Assembly: GCA_024280775.1 (NCBI GenBank)
Contig: JAJRPM010000013.1
Location: 1 to 64,000 of the forward strand
From: Candidatus Zixiibacteriota bacterium
GTDB lineage: Bacteria; Zixibacteria; MSB-5A5; GN15; JACZUZ01
DNA: 64,000 bases
Direction: 5' to 3'
Part shown: positions 44,676 to 54,142 of the stretch, in pieces
Position numbering within the stretch: the first letter of the stretch is position 1
Layout: every line of letters starts with the position of its first letter
Notes under the pieces: model-generated
The model's database searches: none
Seen by the model: only the letters and a program-made list of their open reading frames with translations
What the model was told of the DNA's origin: nothing
Program-made: the position numbers and the translations under genes

Positions 44676-46946
44676 CTAGTTATTGCGAATCAATAGAACT
44701 TTTCCGACTCCGCTCTCTCCAGCGTCATCAGCAAGAACAAACAAATACACACCCGAGGCCACATCGACGCCAGATTGGTTTCTTCCGTCCCATCCTACAT
44801 TACTCTGCCCAACCCAAACCAGCTCACCAATTTCTGTGAAGACACGCAATTCGGCCACACCGGAAAAATTGAATCGCAGGCGTTCGGTTCCGAAAGAAAT
44901 GACAAATGGATTTGGGAATGCGGTTACGGTATTGATTTCAAAATTGGCCTGACCCAAGTCGGCGCGAAACCTGGAAAGTCCGGCGTCAGTAGCTATCCAA
45001 AGATAGTTGTTCCGAGAATCAAACTCCAACGCTCTCACATTATCTGACACCAACCCTGAGTTCAATTGCGTGAACGTCTCAAAAGTATTCATTGCCCGAT
45101 CAAAGCGCCCCACACCAGTAGGCGTTGCAATCCAAACATTATCAAGCGGATCAAAAGCGACATCCCGAACTTCCGGGCCCAAATCAAGTGGTAATGTCAC
45201 TGGAACAAAGCGCTCAAACCCGGCGTCAAATCGCGCCAGCCCAAATCTATGCGCCACCCATGTGTCACCATGCGTGTCAATGCGCACTTTGTTTACATTA
45301 TCCGAAGGCAGTCGGAAACGAAAGTTGCTGGCGCCCTCGAAGTAGTGGGTCACTTGATAATCTGAAAGATCAAAAGGATCAGGCCCGGTGCGTACAAAAT
45401 ACACCCCCAGATTCTCAGAAGAAACAACCAGCGTTCCCTGTGCAACATCAACCGAGGTAATGAACTCATCATTTACACCTTGCGCCACACCAAATGAAAT
45501 CCAGCGAGAGGGATCTAGCTGATCAACAATCGCAACCGGATTAAAATCAAACGCTCGAAAGTTTGCCATATAGGTGTAACGTGAGTCAGATGCCATATCA
45601 GGGATAACTACAAAATTGTTATTGCCGCCATCGGTGTTGCCCTTCAGGCTGGAATTCAGGCTATCGTATTTTGTTTCACTGCCGGAAGTGACACGCCAGG
45701 CCCCGGCGCCAAATGTCCCCAACCAGAGCGCTCCAAGACTATCGGCTGATAGTGATATCGCAGTTCCGGTTGGGCTTTGCAATACTGACAGCCATGATCC
45801 ATTTCTCAAGCGCGCGAAGCCATCACGACCCAGCGCCACTATGACCTCACCTAATGGACTGACTGTTACAGCGCTTACATCAGAACCGGGAATCGTCGCA
45901 GTTTCCACTTCGCTAAATCCAGAGCCTGAACTTGCAAAAATGCCCGAGGATTTCAAACCAAGAAATCGTTTTCCCGATACACTCACCCCCGAAGTAACCA
46001 ACCTGTTGGGCAGTCCGGCAGTTGAGAGCAGTGTGACATTAGCGCCATCATAGAGATACTCGCCCCGACTGGTATAAATATGCAACTCCTGTGCAGGGGC
46101 ATTGGCAATCGAATCTACTATCAAACGGAACACTTCAGTTGATGCAGGCAAACCCAAAGCTGTAATTGAAGTGTCAATTGGCGAATAGCTGAGAACATAG
46201 GCCCCGTCTGAGGTTCCCACAATAGTTTCCCCAACATAGGACGCAAGTGATGTAGGACGCAGGTTAGTCAGACCACTGACATTGGCGCTTGAGAATGTCG
46301 TCCAATTTGCAAAAGATTTTAACTGAATCGGATTACGCCTGTCCGCAACGGCGAACCCGTCTTGTGTAGCAACCCACACACTATCAACTGTGACCATCAC
46401 ATCCACAACAGCCGCGCCATCAGAAAATAAACCAAAGCGCTGATAACTATCCTGAATCTGTCCGCCATCGACTGACTTCGAAAATAAAGTCAACCCAAAG
46501 TCAGCTCCTATCCACAATTGCTCATTATCATTATCATCAGCAATTGCATTTAGTCGTATCAATTCATTATTGACTGTCAAGAAGGGGAAGGGAGTGAACT
46601 GCGTCGAACCGAGTGAGCGTTTCAACAACCAGCCTTGTGAAGTAATCCACGCCGTTGCGCTTTGGTCAACGATAATTCTCGTGAGATCATTGCTCAATAG
46701 ACCATCAGCATTAGTGACAACATTCGCACCAAGGTCAATCGCATCAATAATCACCAATCCACCATTAGTTGCCACCCACACGCTACCGTCAACAATCGTC
46801 ACGTCACGAGCTTCATCCGTCGAAGCAAACGTTTTCCAATCATTAAGATTCATGCCATAGGCCCCGCTGTATGACACCAAGAGTAATACAGCTTGCGCAA
46901 TAACACTTCTAATAATAATGCTTTTATGAATGACTTTATTCAGCAT
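44676..46946 (-). CDS. PorZ-like two-propeller surface protein (probable T9SS component)
   Basis: 756 residues. A signal peptide ends near residue 31 (SVIAQAVLLLVSYSGAYG). Propeller-type repeats of the two-component regulator class follow, e.g. DVTIVDGSVWVATNGGLVII, SADSLGALWLGTFGAGAWRV and FDPLDNVWIATPTGVGRFD, enough for about two seven-blade propellers. The final 85 residues are a sorting-tail-like domain (TVTAFPNPFVISFGTERLRF, ending GVYLFVLADDAGESG). The order propeller-propeller-C-terminal domain and the opening 'W-x-F...VWVATNGGL' are those of PorZ, the anchor-complex protein that presents A-LPS to sortase PorU. No kinase or regulator domain is attached. It could alternatively be a cargo with a ligand-binding propeller. 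It is followed 18 bp later by the FemAB-like gene. Confidence 0.75.
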   Translation of the reverse strand: MLNKVIHKSIIIRSVIAQAVLLLVSYSGAYGMNLNDWKTFASTDEARDVTIVDGSVWVATNGGLVIIDAIDLGANVVTNADGLLSNDLTRIIVDQSATAWITSQGWLLKRSLGSTQFTPFPFLTVNNELIRLNAIADDNDNEQLWIGADFGLTLFSKSVDGGQIQDSYQRFGLFSDGAAVVDVMVTVDSVWVATQDGFAVADRRNPIQLKSFANWTTFSSANVSGLTNLRPTSLASYVGETIVGTSDGAYVLSYSPIDTSITALGLPASTEVFRLIVDSIANAPAQELHIYTSRGEYLYDGANVTLLSTAGLPNRLVTSGVSVSGKRFLGLKSSGIFASSGSGFSEVETATIPGSDVSAVTVSPLGEVIVALGRDGFARLRNGSWLSVLQSPTGTAISLSADSLGALWLGTFGAGAWRVTSGSETKYDSLNSSLKGNTDGGNNNFVVIPDMASDSRYTYMANFRAFDFNPVAIVDQLDPSRWISFGVAQGVNDEFITSVDVAQGTLVVSSENLGVYFVRTGPDPFDLSDYQVTHYFEGASNFRFRLPSDNVNKVRIDTHGDTWVAHRFGLARFDAGFERFVPVTLPLDLGPEVRDVAFDPLDNVWIATPTGVGRFDRAMNTFETFTQLNSGLVSDNVRALEFDSRNNYLWIATDAGLSRFRADLGQANFEINTVTAFPNPFVISFGTERLRFNFSGVAELRVFTEIGELVWVGQSNVGWDGRNQSGVDVASGVYLFVLADDAGESGVGKVLLIRNN

Positions 46947-46990
46947 ATCTCGATAATCAACGTACCGCTATTTCAGTCTATGACACCAAT

Positions 46991-48583
46991 TCAAGAATTC
47001 TTGTGAATAGGCTCAATGCGCAGTCCCAATTTTGCGCTCAAGGTCAATATGATAAAAAAGAACCCCGTAAGTAGGGTAAAAATGAAACAAAGTTTTGCCA
47101 AAACCGGGCCGTGACGATAATACATTGACTTTTCATAGCGCCTATCAATTTCACCGACCAGCGCTCCTCGTGTGTACCAGGGAAGTCTTTCTGTGATTCG
47201 TCCGTAGGGATCGGCGATGAAGGTGAACCCACTATTAGCGGCGCGCGCCAACCAGGAGCGATTTTCAACTGCGCGCATTATCGAGATACGCTCATGTTGA
47301 TATGGCCCGGCAGATTTTTTGAACCAGGTGTCATTGGTAATAGTCAGAATAAACTGTGCCCCTCGGTGCAGTGATTCACGCACATAGTTCGGGTAAGCGA
47401 TTTCAAAACAAATCAATGGCGCATATTTCAAACTGTCAAACTCCAGAATAATAGTCGAATCACCAGGACGGAAATCCGACCACCATTGAACGTCATAGGT
47501 CTTGATAAAAGTCAGATATTTTTCCAAAAAGTCACGGCGCAAGAAAGGAAGCAAATCCTGATAGGGAGCCTGCTCGGCGAAGGGAACCAATTTGCGCTTG
47601 AGATACGGCGTGGAGAATTCTCCCTCTGAACTTAACTGCACAGCGGCATTGTAATAGCGCCTGCGCCCGTCGTAGAAGTCTGCATGCATTGTCCCAATCA
47701 AATTCGGCGCTCCGTTAGAGCGCGCACGGCGAGTGCGATCTAATACATAGCGCCTATCATAGAGCATATATACCGGAGCGGCAGTTTCCGGCCACACAAT
47801 TAGTTTTGCTCCCTGCTTTCCAGCAGACTCCGCCAGAGAATCATAAACGCGAAAAACCTCATCGCGATTCTCATTGCTCCATTTTTCGCTTAACGAAAAA
47901 TTGCCTTGCAACAAACCAATGCGAACTTCCGGCGGCTCGGTATACGCCGGAGTTTCAATCCATCCATAGGCGAAAGGCGCCCCAATGACAACAGCCGCCG
48001 CGAGGAAATAGGCCATCCTTTTTTCAGTGAAAATATCCGGTCGCAAACCAAGAGCGACAAGAACATTGGTAATCACTACAATAAACGAGAGCCCATGCGC
48101 GCCTGTCACTGATGCAAGCTGAATAAAGTTCAAGTAATAGGCCTGAGTATACGCCAAGTCTGTCCAGGGAAATGACAACTCACCCATCGCGCGAAAATAT
48201 TCCAAGCCCACCCACAATAGCGGGAAAACCACATAGGCCATGATCTTGTGTCGGCGATATATCGCCGCGAACATCGCAAAAATCAATCCGCTATACAGTG
48301 ATAGAATAGCAATAGTGGCAACAGCCCCGGGAGGTGTCACATAGCCAATCCAATACAGCGCCACACAATTGGCCACAAATGCGAACAGGAATCCCGAACG
48401 AAGAGCGCCGCGCGCTCCAAGAGGAGCAATCAAAACCAAAGGACGAGCCAACGCTATCCAGGCAAACCAACCGGTTTTTAACGGGAATGACGCAAACGCT
48501 AAAACAACACCCCAAAAGACCAATTCCAATCGTCGCGTGCGCACGACAACATCGTCAGGCCAAAAGATATTCTTAATCTGCAT
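46991..48583 (-). CDS. lnt: Apolipoprotein N-acyltransferase
   Basis: 530 residues: about six to seven N-terminal membrane helices, then a periplasmic nitrilase-fold domain. The catalytic triad is visible as Glu in IVWPETAAPVYM, Lys in YLKRKLVPFAEQAP and Cys in APLICFEIAYPNYV. It N-acylates the lipid-modified cysteine of lipoproteins, the last maturation step before outer-membrane sorting, and so supports a two-membrane cell. ATG start. It ends 45 bp before the PorZ-like gene. Confidence 0.95.
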   Translation of the reverse strand: MQIKNIFWPDDVVVRTRRLELVFWGVVLAFASFPLKTGWFAWIALARPLVLIAPLGARGALRSGFLFAFVANCVALYWIGYVTPPGAVATIAILSLYSGLIFAMFAAIYRRHKIMAYVVFPLLWVGLEYFRAMGELSFPWTDLAYTQAYYLNFIQLASVTGAHGLSFIVVITNVLVALGLRPDIFTEKRMAYFLAAAVVIGAPFAYGWIETPAYTEPPEVRIGLLQGNFSLSEKWSNENRDEVFRVYDSLAESAGKQGAKLIVWPETAAPVYMLYDRRYVLDRTRRARSNGAPNLIGTMHADFYDGRRRYYNAAVQLSSEGEFSTPYLKRKLVPFAEQAPYQDLLPFLRRDFLEKYLTFIKTYDVQWWSDFRPGDSTIILEFDSLKYAPLICFEIAYPNYVRESLHRGAQFILTITNDTWFKKSAGPYQHERISIMRAVENRSWLARAANSGFTFIADPYGRITERLPWYTRGALVGEIDRRYEKSMYYRHGPVLAKLCFIFTLLTGFFFIILTLSAKLGLRIEPIHKNS

Positions 48584-48592
48584 ATATAAGAT

Positions 48593-50248
48593 TCAGACTT
48601 TGGAATCAGTAACCGAGGGAGCCGTTGATGATGAGTCCGATGATATAGAAACGCTCACCTGAGAGAATGACTCCCCGCTCATCTCTTGGGGTTTTTCAAT
48701 TCCAAGCAAGTCCAGTATGGTAGGAGAAATATCAGCCAAAACTCCACCCTGACGTGGATTGACAAAATGCGCCTTGTTCGGCCCATAAAAAATCAACGGA
48801 ACCAAATTGGTAGTATGCGCAGTGAAAGGTCCTTTGGTAGTCGGGTCATACATTTGCTCAGCGTTCCCGTGATCTGCCGTGATTAAAGCGTCACCTCCAA
48901 CTTCATCCAACGCCTTGAGAACCTCACCCAAAGCGCCATCCACTGCTTCAACAGCCTTAGTTGCCGCTGAAAGTGATCCAGTGTGGCCGACCATATCGCA
49001 GTTGGCGAAGTTCAGAATTATCACATCATACTTCCTGGATAATATTCTCTCACAGAGTTTCTCCCTCACCTCCGCGATTGACATCTCAGGTTGCAAATCA
49101 TAGGTCGCAACATTCGGTGACTGAATCAAGACCCTATCTTCCCCCGCAAAGGGAGTCTCAGAGCCGCCATTAAAGAAGAATGTCACATGCGGATATTTTT
49201 CCGTTTCGGCAATACGAAGTTGCCGCATACCATTTGCCGCAATTACTTCGCCAAGGATGTTCTTATGCGCTCGCGGCGGATACAAAACTGTCGCCGAGGT
49301 GAGTTCACTATCGTAGTTGGTCATCGTGAGCAAATCAATTCCCACTGCATCCGGCGCTGGAGCGCCCTTAAGATTTGAACCGGTAAGGTAATAACAAATC
49401 TCTCGCATTCTGTCCGCGCGAAAGTTAAAACAAATCACCAAATCACCGGATTTGATACGCGAGTTGGAATCACTAGCTTCGGCAACCAATGGTTTGAGAA
49501 ACTCATCTGTTTCCCCTGCCTCATAGCGCGCTTCCACCGACCCAACAAAATCCGCAGTTTGTTCGCCCTGGCCTTTGACCAATGCGTCATAGCCTAACTG
49601 AATTCTATCCCAACGCTTGTCGCGGTCCATCCCCCAGTAGCGTCCCTGAACCGAAGCAATCTTTCCCAAACCAAATTCCTCGAAGTAACCATTCACCTCT
49701 CTGAGGTAACCGGCGCCTGACTTGGGAGGAGTGTCACGTCCATCAGTGAAGGCGTGCAAGTATAACTCCGGCGCTTTGTACATTGCCGTCATCCGAACCA
49801 AAGCCTTGATATGATTCAATGAACTATGCACACAACCGTCACTAACTAATCCCAAAAGATGCACTGCTCCGCTCCGCGCTTTGACCGCGCTGAGCGCTGC
49901 ACATAACTTCGGATTAGAGAAAAAACCACCAGCGGCGATTTCTTTGTCGATAAGTGTTATGTCCTGATAAACAACTCGACCTGCGCCAAGATTCAAATGG
50001 CCTACCTCAGAATTTCCCATTTGTCCTGCGGGAAGCCCAACAGCAAAACCGGAGCCGTCAATAGGAATGTTGGGACAGGTCTCAAAGAGATGGTTGAGCG
50101 TGGGAGTATCAGCGGCGCTGACTGCATTCATATGTGAATCAGCCCGCAAACCAAAACCATCGAGTATTGCCAGCAAGACTACACTAGATTTTCTTTGCGC
50201 TGTTTCTGCGCGATTTGAATCAGGTTGAGATTTCTGTGGAGCGTTCAT
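48593..50248 (-). CDS. gpmI: 2,3-bisphosphoglycerate-independent phosphoglycerate mutase
   Basis: A 551-residue Mn-dependent glycolytic enzyme of the alkaline-phosphatase superfamily. The N-terminal metal motif is LLAILDGFGLR; the phosphorylated serine lies in AGQMGNSEVGHLNLGAGR. Metal ligands recur at ILNFANCDMVGHTG and ITADHGNAEQMYD. It is slightly long for the family because of an N-terminal extension of about 25 residues and a serine-rich C-terminal tail. It is cytoplasmic and probably co-transcribed with purM and lnt. Confidence 0.96.
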   Translation of the reverse strand: MNAPQKSQPDSNRAETAQRKSSVVLLAILDGFGLRADSHMNAVSAADTPTLNHLFETCPNIPIDGSGFAVGLPAGQMGNSEVGHLNLGAGRVVYQDITLIDKEIAAGGFFSNPKLCAALSAVKARSGAVHLLGLVSDGCVHSSLNHIKALVRMTAMYKAPELYLHAFTDGRDTPPKSGAGYLREVNGYFEEFGLGKIASVQGRYWGMDRDKRWDRIQLGYDALVKGQGEQTADFVGSVEARYEAGETDEFLKPLVAEASDSNSRIKSGDLVICFNFRADRMREICYYLTGSNLKGAPAPDAVGIDLLTMTNYDSELTSATVLYPPRAHKNILGEVIAANGMRQLRIAETEKYPHVTFFFNGGSETPFAGEDRVLIQSPNVATYDLQPEMSIAEVREKLCERILSRKYDVIILNFANCDMVGHTGSLSAATKAVEAVDGALGEVLKALDEVGGDALITADHGNAEQMYDPTTKGPFTAHTTNLVPLIFYGPNKAHFVNPRQGGVLADISPTILDLLGIEKPQEMSGESFSQVSVSISSDSSSTAPSVTDSKV

Positions 50249-50277
50249 TTTAGAAAGAATTCATCTCAGAAGATGTC

Positions 50278-51390
50278 CTATAGAAAGACCGCGCGAGATT
50301 TCTTTGCATCAGCGGCGTCAATATCACCCGGAGCCGTAGCCACCGCTCCAATTGTGAAACTATCATGCCCGCTGTCACTAAGGATAGTCTTAACTTTATC
50401 TACATCATCCGGCGAGACGACTAGGACAAATCCAATTCCGAGATTAAAGGCTTTTCGCATCTCCTCTTCGGCAATCTCCCCACATTCTTGTATGAAATCG
50501 AATATCGGCAAGGTCGGCCAGCTACCAGGTTGCGTATGTGGTACTATCTGCGCCTGTAACCCCGAAGGAATAATCCGTCCCAGATTTCCGGCAATACCTC
50601 CGCCGGTAATATGCGCCATTCCATGAATACTTCCGTCACTCAAGTCACTGAATAGGCGCTGTACAGGTTTCAAATATGAAGTATGAACTTTCATCAGCGC
50701 CTCGGCTATTGTGCAACCGAGACTATCAATGTGTTCATCAGGTGTGTGTCCTGCTCTATCAAAAATCGCTTTGCGCGCCAATGAGAATCCGTTGGTATGC
50801 AAACCGGAACTAGCGACTCCTATTAAACTATCACCGGCCCGAACCGCCGAACCATCGATTATTTCATCCTGATCTACCACACCCACAATAAACCCTGCTA
50901 GATCATATTCACCGGCGCTGTAGAAATCCGGCATCTCGGCGGTTTCACCACCAATAAACGCCATACCGTGATTCTTACAGCCGCGACTGATTCCACTAAT
51001 CGTCGCAACCGCAACATCGGGAGAGAGCGCTCCGGTGGCGAAGTAATCGAGAAAAAACAAAGGACGAGCTCCCTGCACGAGAATGTCATTTACACAATGA
51101 TTCACCAAATCTTCACCGACTGTATCATGTTTATCAGTCATAAATGCCAGCTTGAGCTTAGTTCCAACTCCATCGGCTGAGGAAACCAAAGCCGGTTTTT
51201 TCATGTCGCCAAAATCCGCCTTGAAGAGAGCGCCAAACGAGCCAATATCACTCAGTGTTTCGGGGGTAAAAGTCTCGCGGGCCAGTGACTTGATTCGTGA
51301 GACAACCTGCTCACCGGCTGAAATATCCACACCTGAACTGGCGTAAGTCAATTCGGTTTTATCGCTTGCTGAACTTGATGATTGGGACAT
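50278..51390 (-). CDS. purM: Phosphoribosylformylglycinamidine cyclo-ligase
   Basis: A 370-residue AIR synthetase, step five of purine synthesis. The ATP-grasp-like PurM motifs are LVSSADGVGTKLKLAFM, VNHCVNDILVQGARPLFFLD, AFIGGETAEMPDFY and AHITGGGIAGNLGRI. An N-terminal Ser-rich extension of about 15 residues is unusual but harmless. ATG start. It lies 30 bp before gpmI. Confidence 0.96.
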   Translation of the reverse strand: MSQSSSSASDKTELTYASSGVDISAGEQVVSRIKSLARETFTPETLSDIGSFGALFKADFGDMKKPALVSSADGVGTKLKLAFMTDKHDTVGEDLVNHCVNDILVQGARPLFFLDYFATGALSPDVAVATISGISRGCKNHGMAFIGGETAEMPDFYSAGEYDLAGFIVGVVDQDEIIDGSAVRAGDSLIGVASSGLHTNGFSLARKAIFDRAGHTPDEHIDSLGCTIAEALMKVHTSYLKPVQRLFSDLSDGSIHGMAHITGGGIAGNLGRIIPSGLQAQIVPHTQPGSWPTLPIFDFIQECGEIAEEEMRKAFNLGIGFVLVVSPDDVDKVKTILSDSGHDSFTIGAVATAPGDIDAADAKKSRAVFL

Positions 51391-51611
51391 GGACTTCTCG
51401 TATCTTTCAATCTTTATGCGCTACTATTTCATAGCTACAACACTGTGCCTTGCACAGCCTTATGAACTGCGTTATCCCCTCTCGCCGTATGTAGGCTCAA
51501 CGATGGGGTTCAAGCCTCGCTGGCAAGGTATGCCAATGGCCTCGCGCCTGTCAAGAATGACGCTGATAATGAATGGATTACTAGATATTACGGCTAATCT
51601 TGTGGAGTAGA

Positions 51612-53012
51612 TTACTCCGAAGAAACACCACTGGCTGTTTTGTAGGTCTTACGAAGAAGCTCAGGGGACACTGAAGAAATCACAAAACGGAACTTTCCAG
51701 ACTTATCTCGCGGAATCGAATCAACATATTCCACTTTGGCAAAGACTTTTACCCCGCAGTAATGCCCCAAAGTCTCGGCAATCTTCTCTTCGGCATTGTC
51801 CAGTGGACGGTCAAAGTTTCTGACTATCAATATGTGGAATTGATCTGGCGCAGTTTGGCGAATTTGCGCCTGCTTGATACCGGGATGAGCTCCGAAAAAG
51901 CTGGGAGTCAGGGCGGTGCCTGAGATTATTCTGCCATTGGGTGAGACTATCAAGTCGGTAGTTCTGCCAGCTATTTCACTCAGGAACAACCCCGGTTTTC
52001 CATTAACCTCGCCCTTCGTCAAACGAGCAACATCACCGGTGCGATAGCGAATAAACGGCATTCCCACATTCAGCAAATCAGTTATCACCATCTCGCCAAA
52101 ATTCGGATCATCCTGACTCAATGGTAATATCTCAATCTTAACTGTACCGGGAATCACTCGAAGTAGATCTGAACCCGGACATTGATCAGCAACCACACCA
52201 AACTCTCTTGAGGCATAACGATCAAAAACCGGAGCGCGAAACACCGACTCAATATTTTCACGAGCGCTAGGTGTCAGAGCCTCGGCAGTAACCACAATTT
52301 TTTCAGGCGCCGGAACTTCCAAATTATTGTCGCGAATTGCTGAGGCTAACAAATCCAACATCACCGGGTAACCATAGACAATTCGCGGATTATATCGTTG
52401 CAACTCCTTTACGAACCATATTGTCTGCTCATCAGTAAGTAGAGCCGCATTGAGAATAATCCTGCGGTGAACCAAGAAATTAAGCAAACGATATCGAGCG
52501 GAATAATCCTGCGGTAAATCCTGATTAGCGCCCCAAACCAGCGCATACCATTCGCCAGGCTCCCAATTCAAAGCCATATTGGCGGCGATTTGCAATCCCC
52601 AACGACTACAATAGGCTGATCTGTCTCGATAGAAAATTAGCGGATCTGAGGTAGAACCGCCGGTCATAGTCTCTAGAATATCGTCCCGAGGAATTTCCGA
52701 GTTGAGCATGGCCTCGGTATTCTTGCGAATGATATCCTTCGTGAGCAATGGAATCTGCGAGAGAACTTCCGGCCCATCAAGTTTGCCCGCTATACCGGCA
52801 GAATCGAATACTTCACGAAAGTATTTCGTATTGCGATAGGCGCTATTGAGAATTCCTGCGAGTCGTCTACGCTCAAGCTGGCCAACTTCGTCCGGCGACA
52901 ATGACATAGTCTCCTGCCAAGCCGGGATTTGACTGTTTATCTCTCCGAAACCACGCCTGATATTATAGAGCGGACCCAGATAGTTTCGACTTAGATAATC
53001 TAAAATATTCAT
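51612..53012 (-). CDS. CapK/PaaK-like adenylate-forming enzyme
   Basis: 466 residues of the acyl-adenylate family. The P-loop-like motif is TMTGGSTSDPLIFYRD, the adenine-binding block FDRYASREFGVVADQCP and the ATP motif FIRYRTGDVARLTKG, followed by a mobile C-terminal lid ending with PRDKSGKFRFVIS. Relatives are phenylacetate-CoA ligase (PaaK) and CapK of capsule clusters. Its substrate cannot be inferred. It lies between rluD and purM, and a role in envelope glycan or lipid synthesis is only suggested by the CapK resemblance. Confidence 0.85.
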   Translation of the reverse strand: MNILDYLSRNYLGPLYNIRRGFGEINSQIPAWQETMSLSPDEVGQLERRRLAGILNSAYRNTKYFREVFDSAGIAGKLDGPEVLSQIPLLTKDIIRKNTEAMLNSEIPRDDILETMTGGSTSDPLIFYRDRSAYCSRWGLQIAANMALNWEPGEWYALVWGANQDLPQDYSARYRLLNFLVHRRIILNAALLTDEQTIWFVKELQRYNPRIVYGYPVMLDLLASAIRDNNLEVPAPEKIVVTAEALTPSARENIESVFRAPVFDRYASREFGVVADQCPGSDLLRVIPGTVKIEILPLSQDDPNFGEMVITDLLNVGMPFIRYRTGDVARLTKGEVNGKPGLFLSEIAGRTTDLIVSPNGRIISGTALTPSFFGAHPGIKQAQIRQTAPDQFHILIVRNFDRPLDNAEEKIAETLGHYCGVKVFAKVEYVDSIPRDKSGKFRFVISSVSPELLRKTYKTASGVSSE

Positions 53013-53052
53013 AATAATAGTATTTGGCCGATGGAAAAGCGGCTACCGAGGC

Positions 53053-54066
53053 CTAGCTTCGGTCACGCATCTCTTCAAGTAAACTAAGAAAGCTATCGTC
53101 CGGTTCACATATTACATGAACTTTCTCAGAAAGAGTCGGGTGCTCAAATTCAAGCTCTCGGGCATGAAGCGCTTGTCGCGCAAAGGTTTTCAACATCCGC
53201 TCGCCAAATTGCCTGTCAGGCCCAAAAAGCCCGCGATGCCATACCTCGCGACCACCGTATTCAGGATCACCAAAAACCGGATGTCCTAAATGGGATAAAT
53301 GAACCCGAATCTGATGAGTTCGCCCGGTCTCCAGCTCCAATTCAAGATACTCATGACTTCGGAATCGTTCAAGGAGTTTATAATGAGTAACAGCATTCCG
53401 TGCGCCTTTTGAATCCTCGCCAACCACCGCCATTTTCTTTCTATCACGCATAGAACGAGCAATCGAGAGGTCTATTTTGCCCTCCGGCTCGGCCATATGC
53501 CCACATATCAACGCACGATAGCGACGTTTCAAAGAGCGGTCACCAATCATTTCCTGCAAAGCCCGATGAGTCCGCTCATCCTTGGCCACCACCAGCACTC
53601 CGGTAGTATTTTTGTCCAATCGATGCGCAATTCCGGCGCGCTCCCGGCCATTCAGCTCGCTGAGAACCCGAGTATGCGATAGTAGAGCATTTACCAAAGT
53701 GCCGGATGTCGCCCCCGGCGCAGGATGAGTCACCATACCCGCCGGCTTGTTAACCACCAGTAAATAGTCGTCCTCAAAACGAATATCGAGAGGTATATCC
53801 TCCGGCTCAGCGCTAATCGACACTAGCTCCGGGAGCGTAATTTCAATTTTTTCCCCACCGGAAACCTTGAATCTCGCCGCGCATACTTCACCGTCAACTG
53901 TTACCCGACCAGCCTTCAGCGCCCTTTGTATTTGCGAGCGACTGGTGTCAAGATTCCCACACTCTGTCAGATACTTGTCGATTCGCAGAGGCTCCTCAAG
54001 AGTCGGCACCTGCAAAGACACTCTTGAATCAGCGCCGGTGGATTCGTTGTCGGTGTTGGATTCCAT
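53053..54066 (-). CDS. rluD: 23S rRNA pseudouridine synthase, RluD type
   Basis: 337 residues: an S4 RNA-binding domain (LRIDKYLTECGNLDTSRSQI, about 25-75) followed by the RluA-family catalytic domain. The active-site Asp lies in GIAHRLDKNTTGVLVVAK, and LELETGRTHQIRVHLSHLGH is the family motif II. RluD modifies helix 69 of 23S rRNA; related enzymes with S4 domains are hard to separate, so the symbol is probable. ATG start. Confidence 0.9.
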   Translation of the reverse strand: MESNTDNESTGADSRVSLQVPTLEEPLRIDKYLTECGNLDTSRSQIQRALKAGRVTVDGEVCAARFKVSGGEKIEITLPELVSISAEPEDIPLDIRFEDDYLLVVNKPAGMVTHPAPGATSGTLVNALLSHTRVLSELNGRERAGIAHRLDKNTTGVLVVAKDERTHRALQEMIGDRSLKRRYRALICGHMAEPEGKIDLSIARSMRDRKKMAVVGEDSKGARNAVTHYKLLERFRSHEYLELELETGRTHQIRVHLSHLGHPVFGDPEYGGREVWHRGLFGPDRQFGERMLKTFARQALHARELEFEHPTLSEKVHVICEPDDSFLSLLEEMRDRS

Positions 54067-54142
54067 AATATCTTGATTTCGGCAAATATATCCTTGAAAG
54101 AGTCAACGGAGAGCTTAAGAAGAGTGAGTTTCTGCCTATTCG

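Noticed and set aside
44676-46946. Hybrid two-component regulator, suggested by the propeller repeats
   Set aside because: No histidine kinase, receiver or helix-turn-helix domain is attached. The C-terminus is a sorting-tail-like domain.
51391-51611. Possible tRNA or small RNA in the purM/CapK gap
   Set aside because: No cloverleaf, TTCRANNC-type T-loop or terminator can be drawn.
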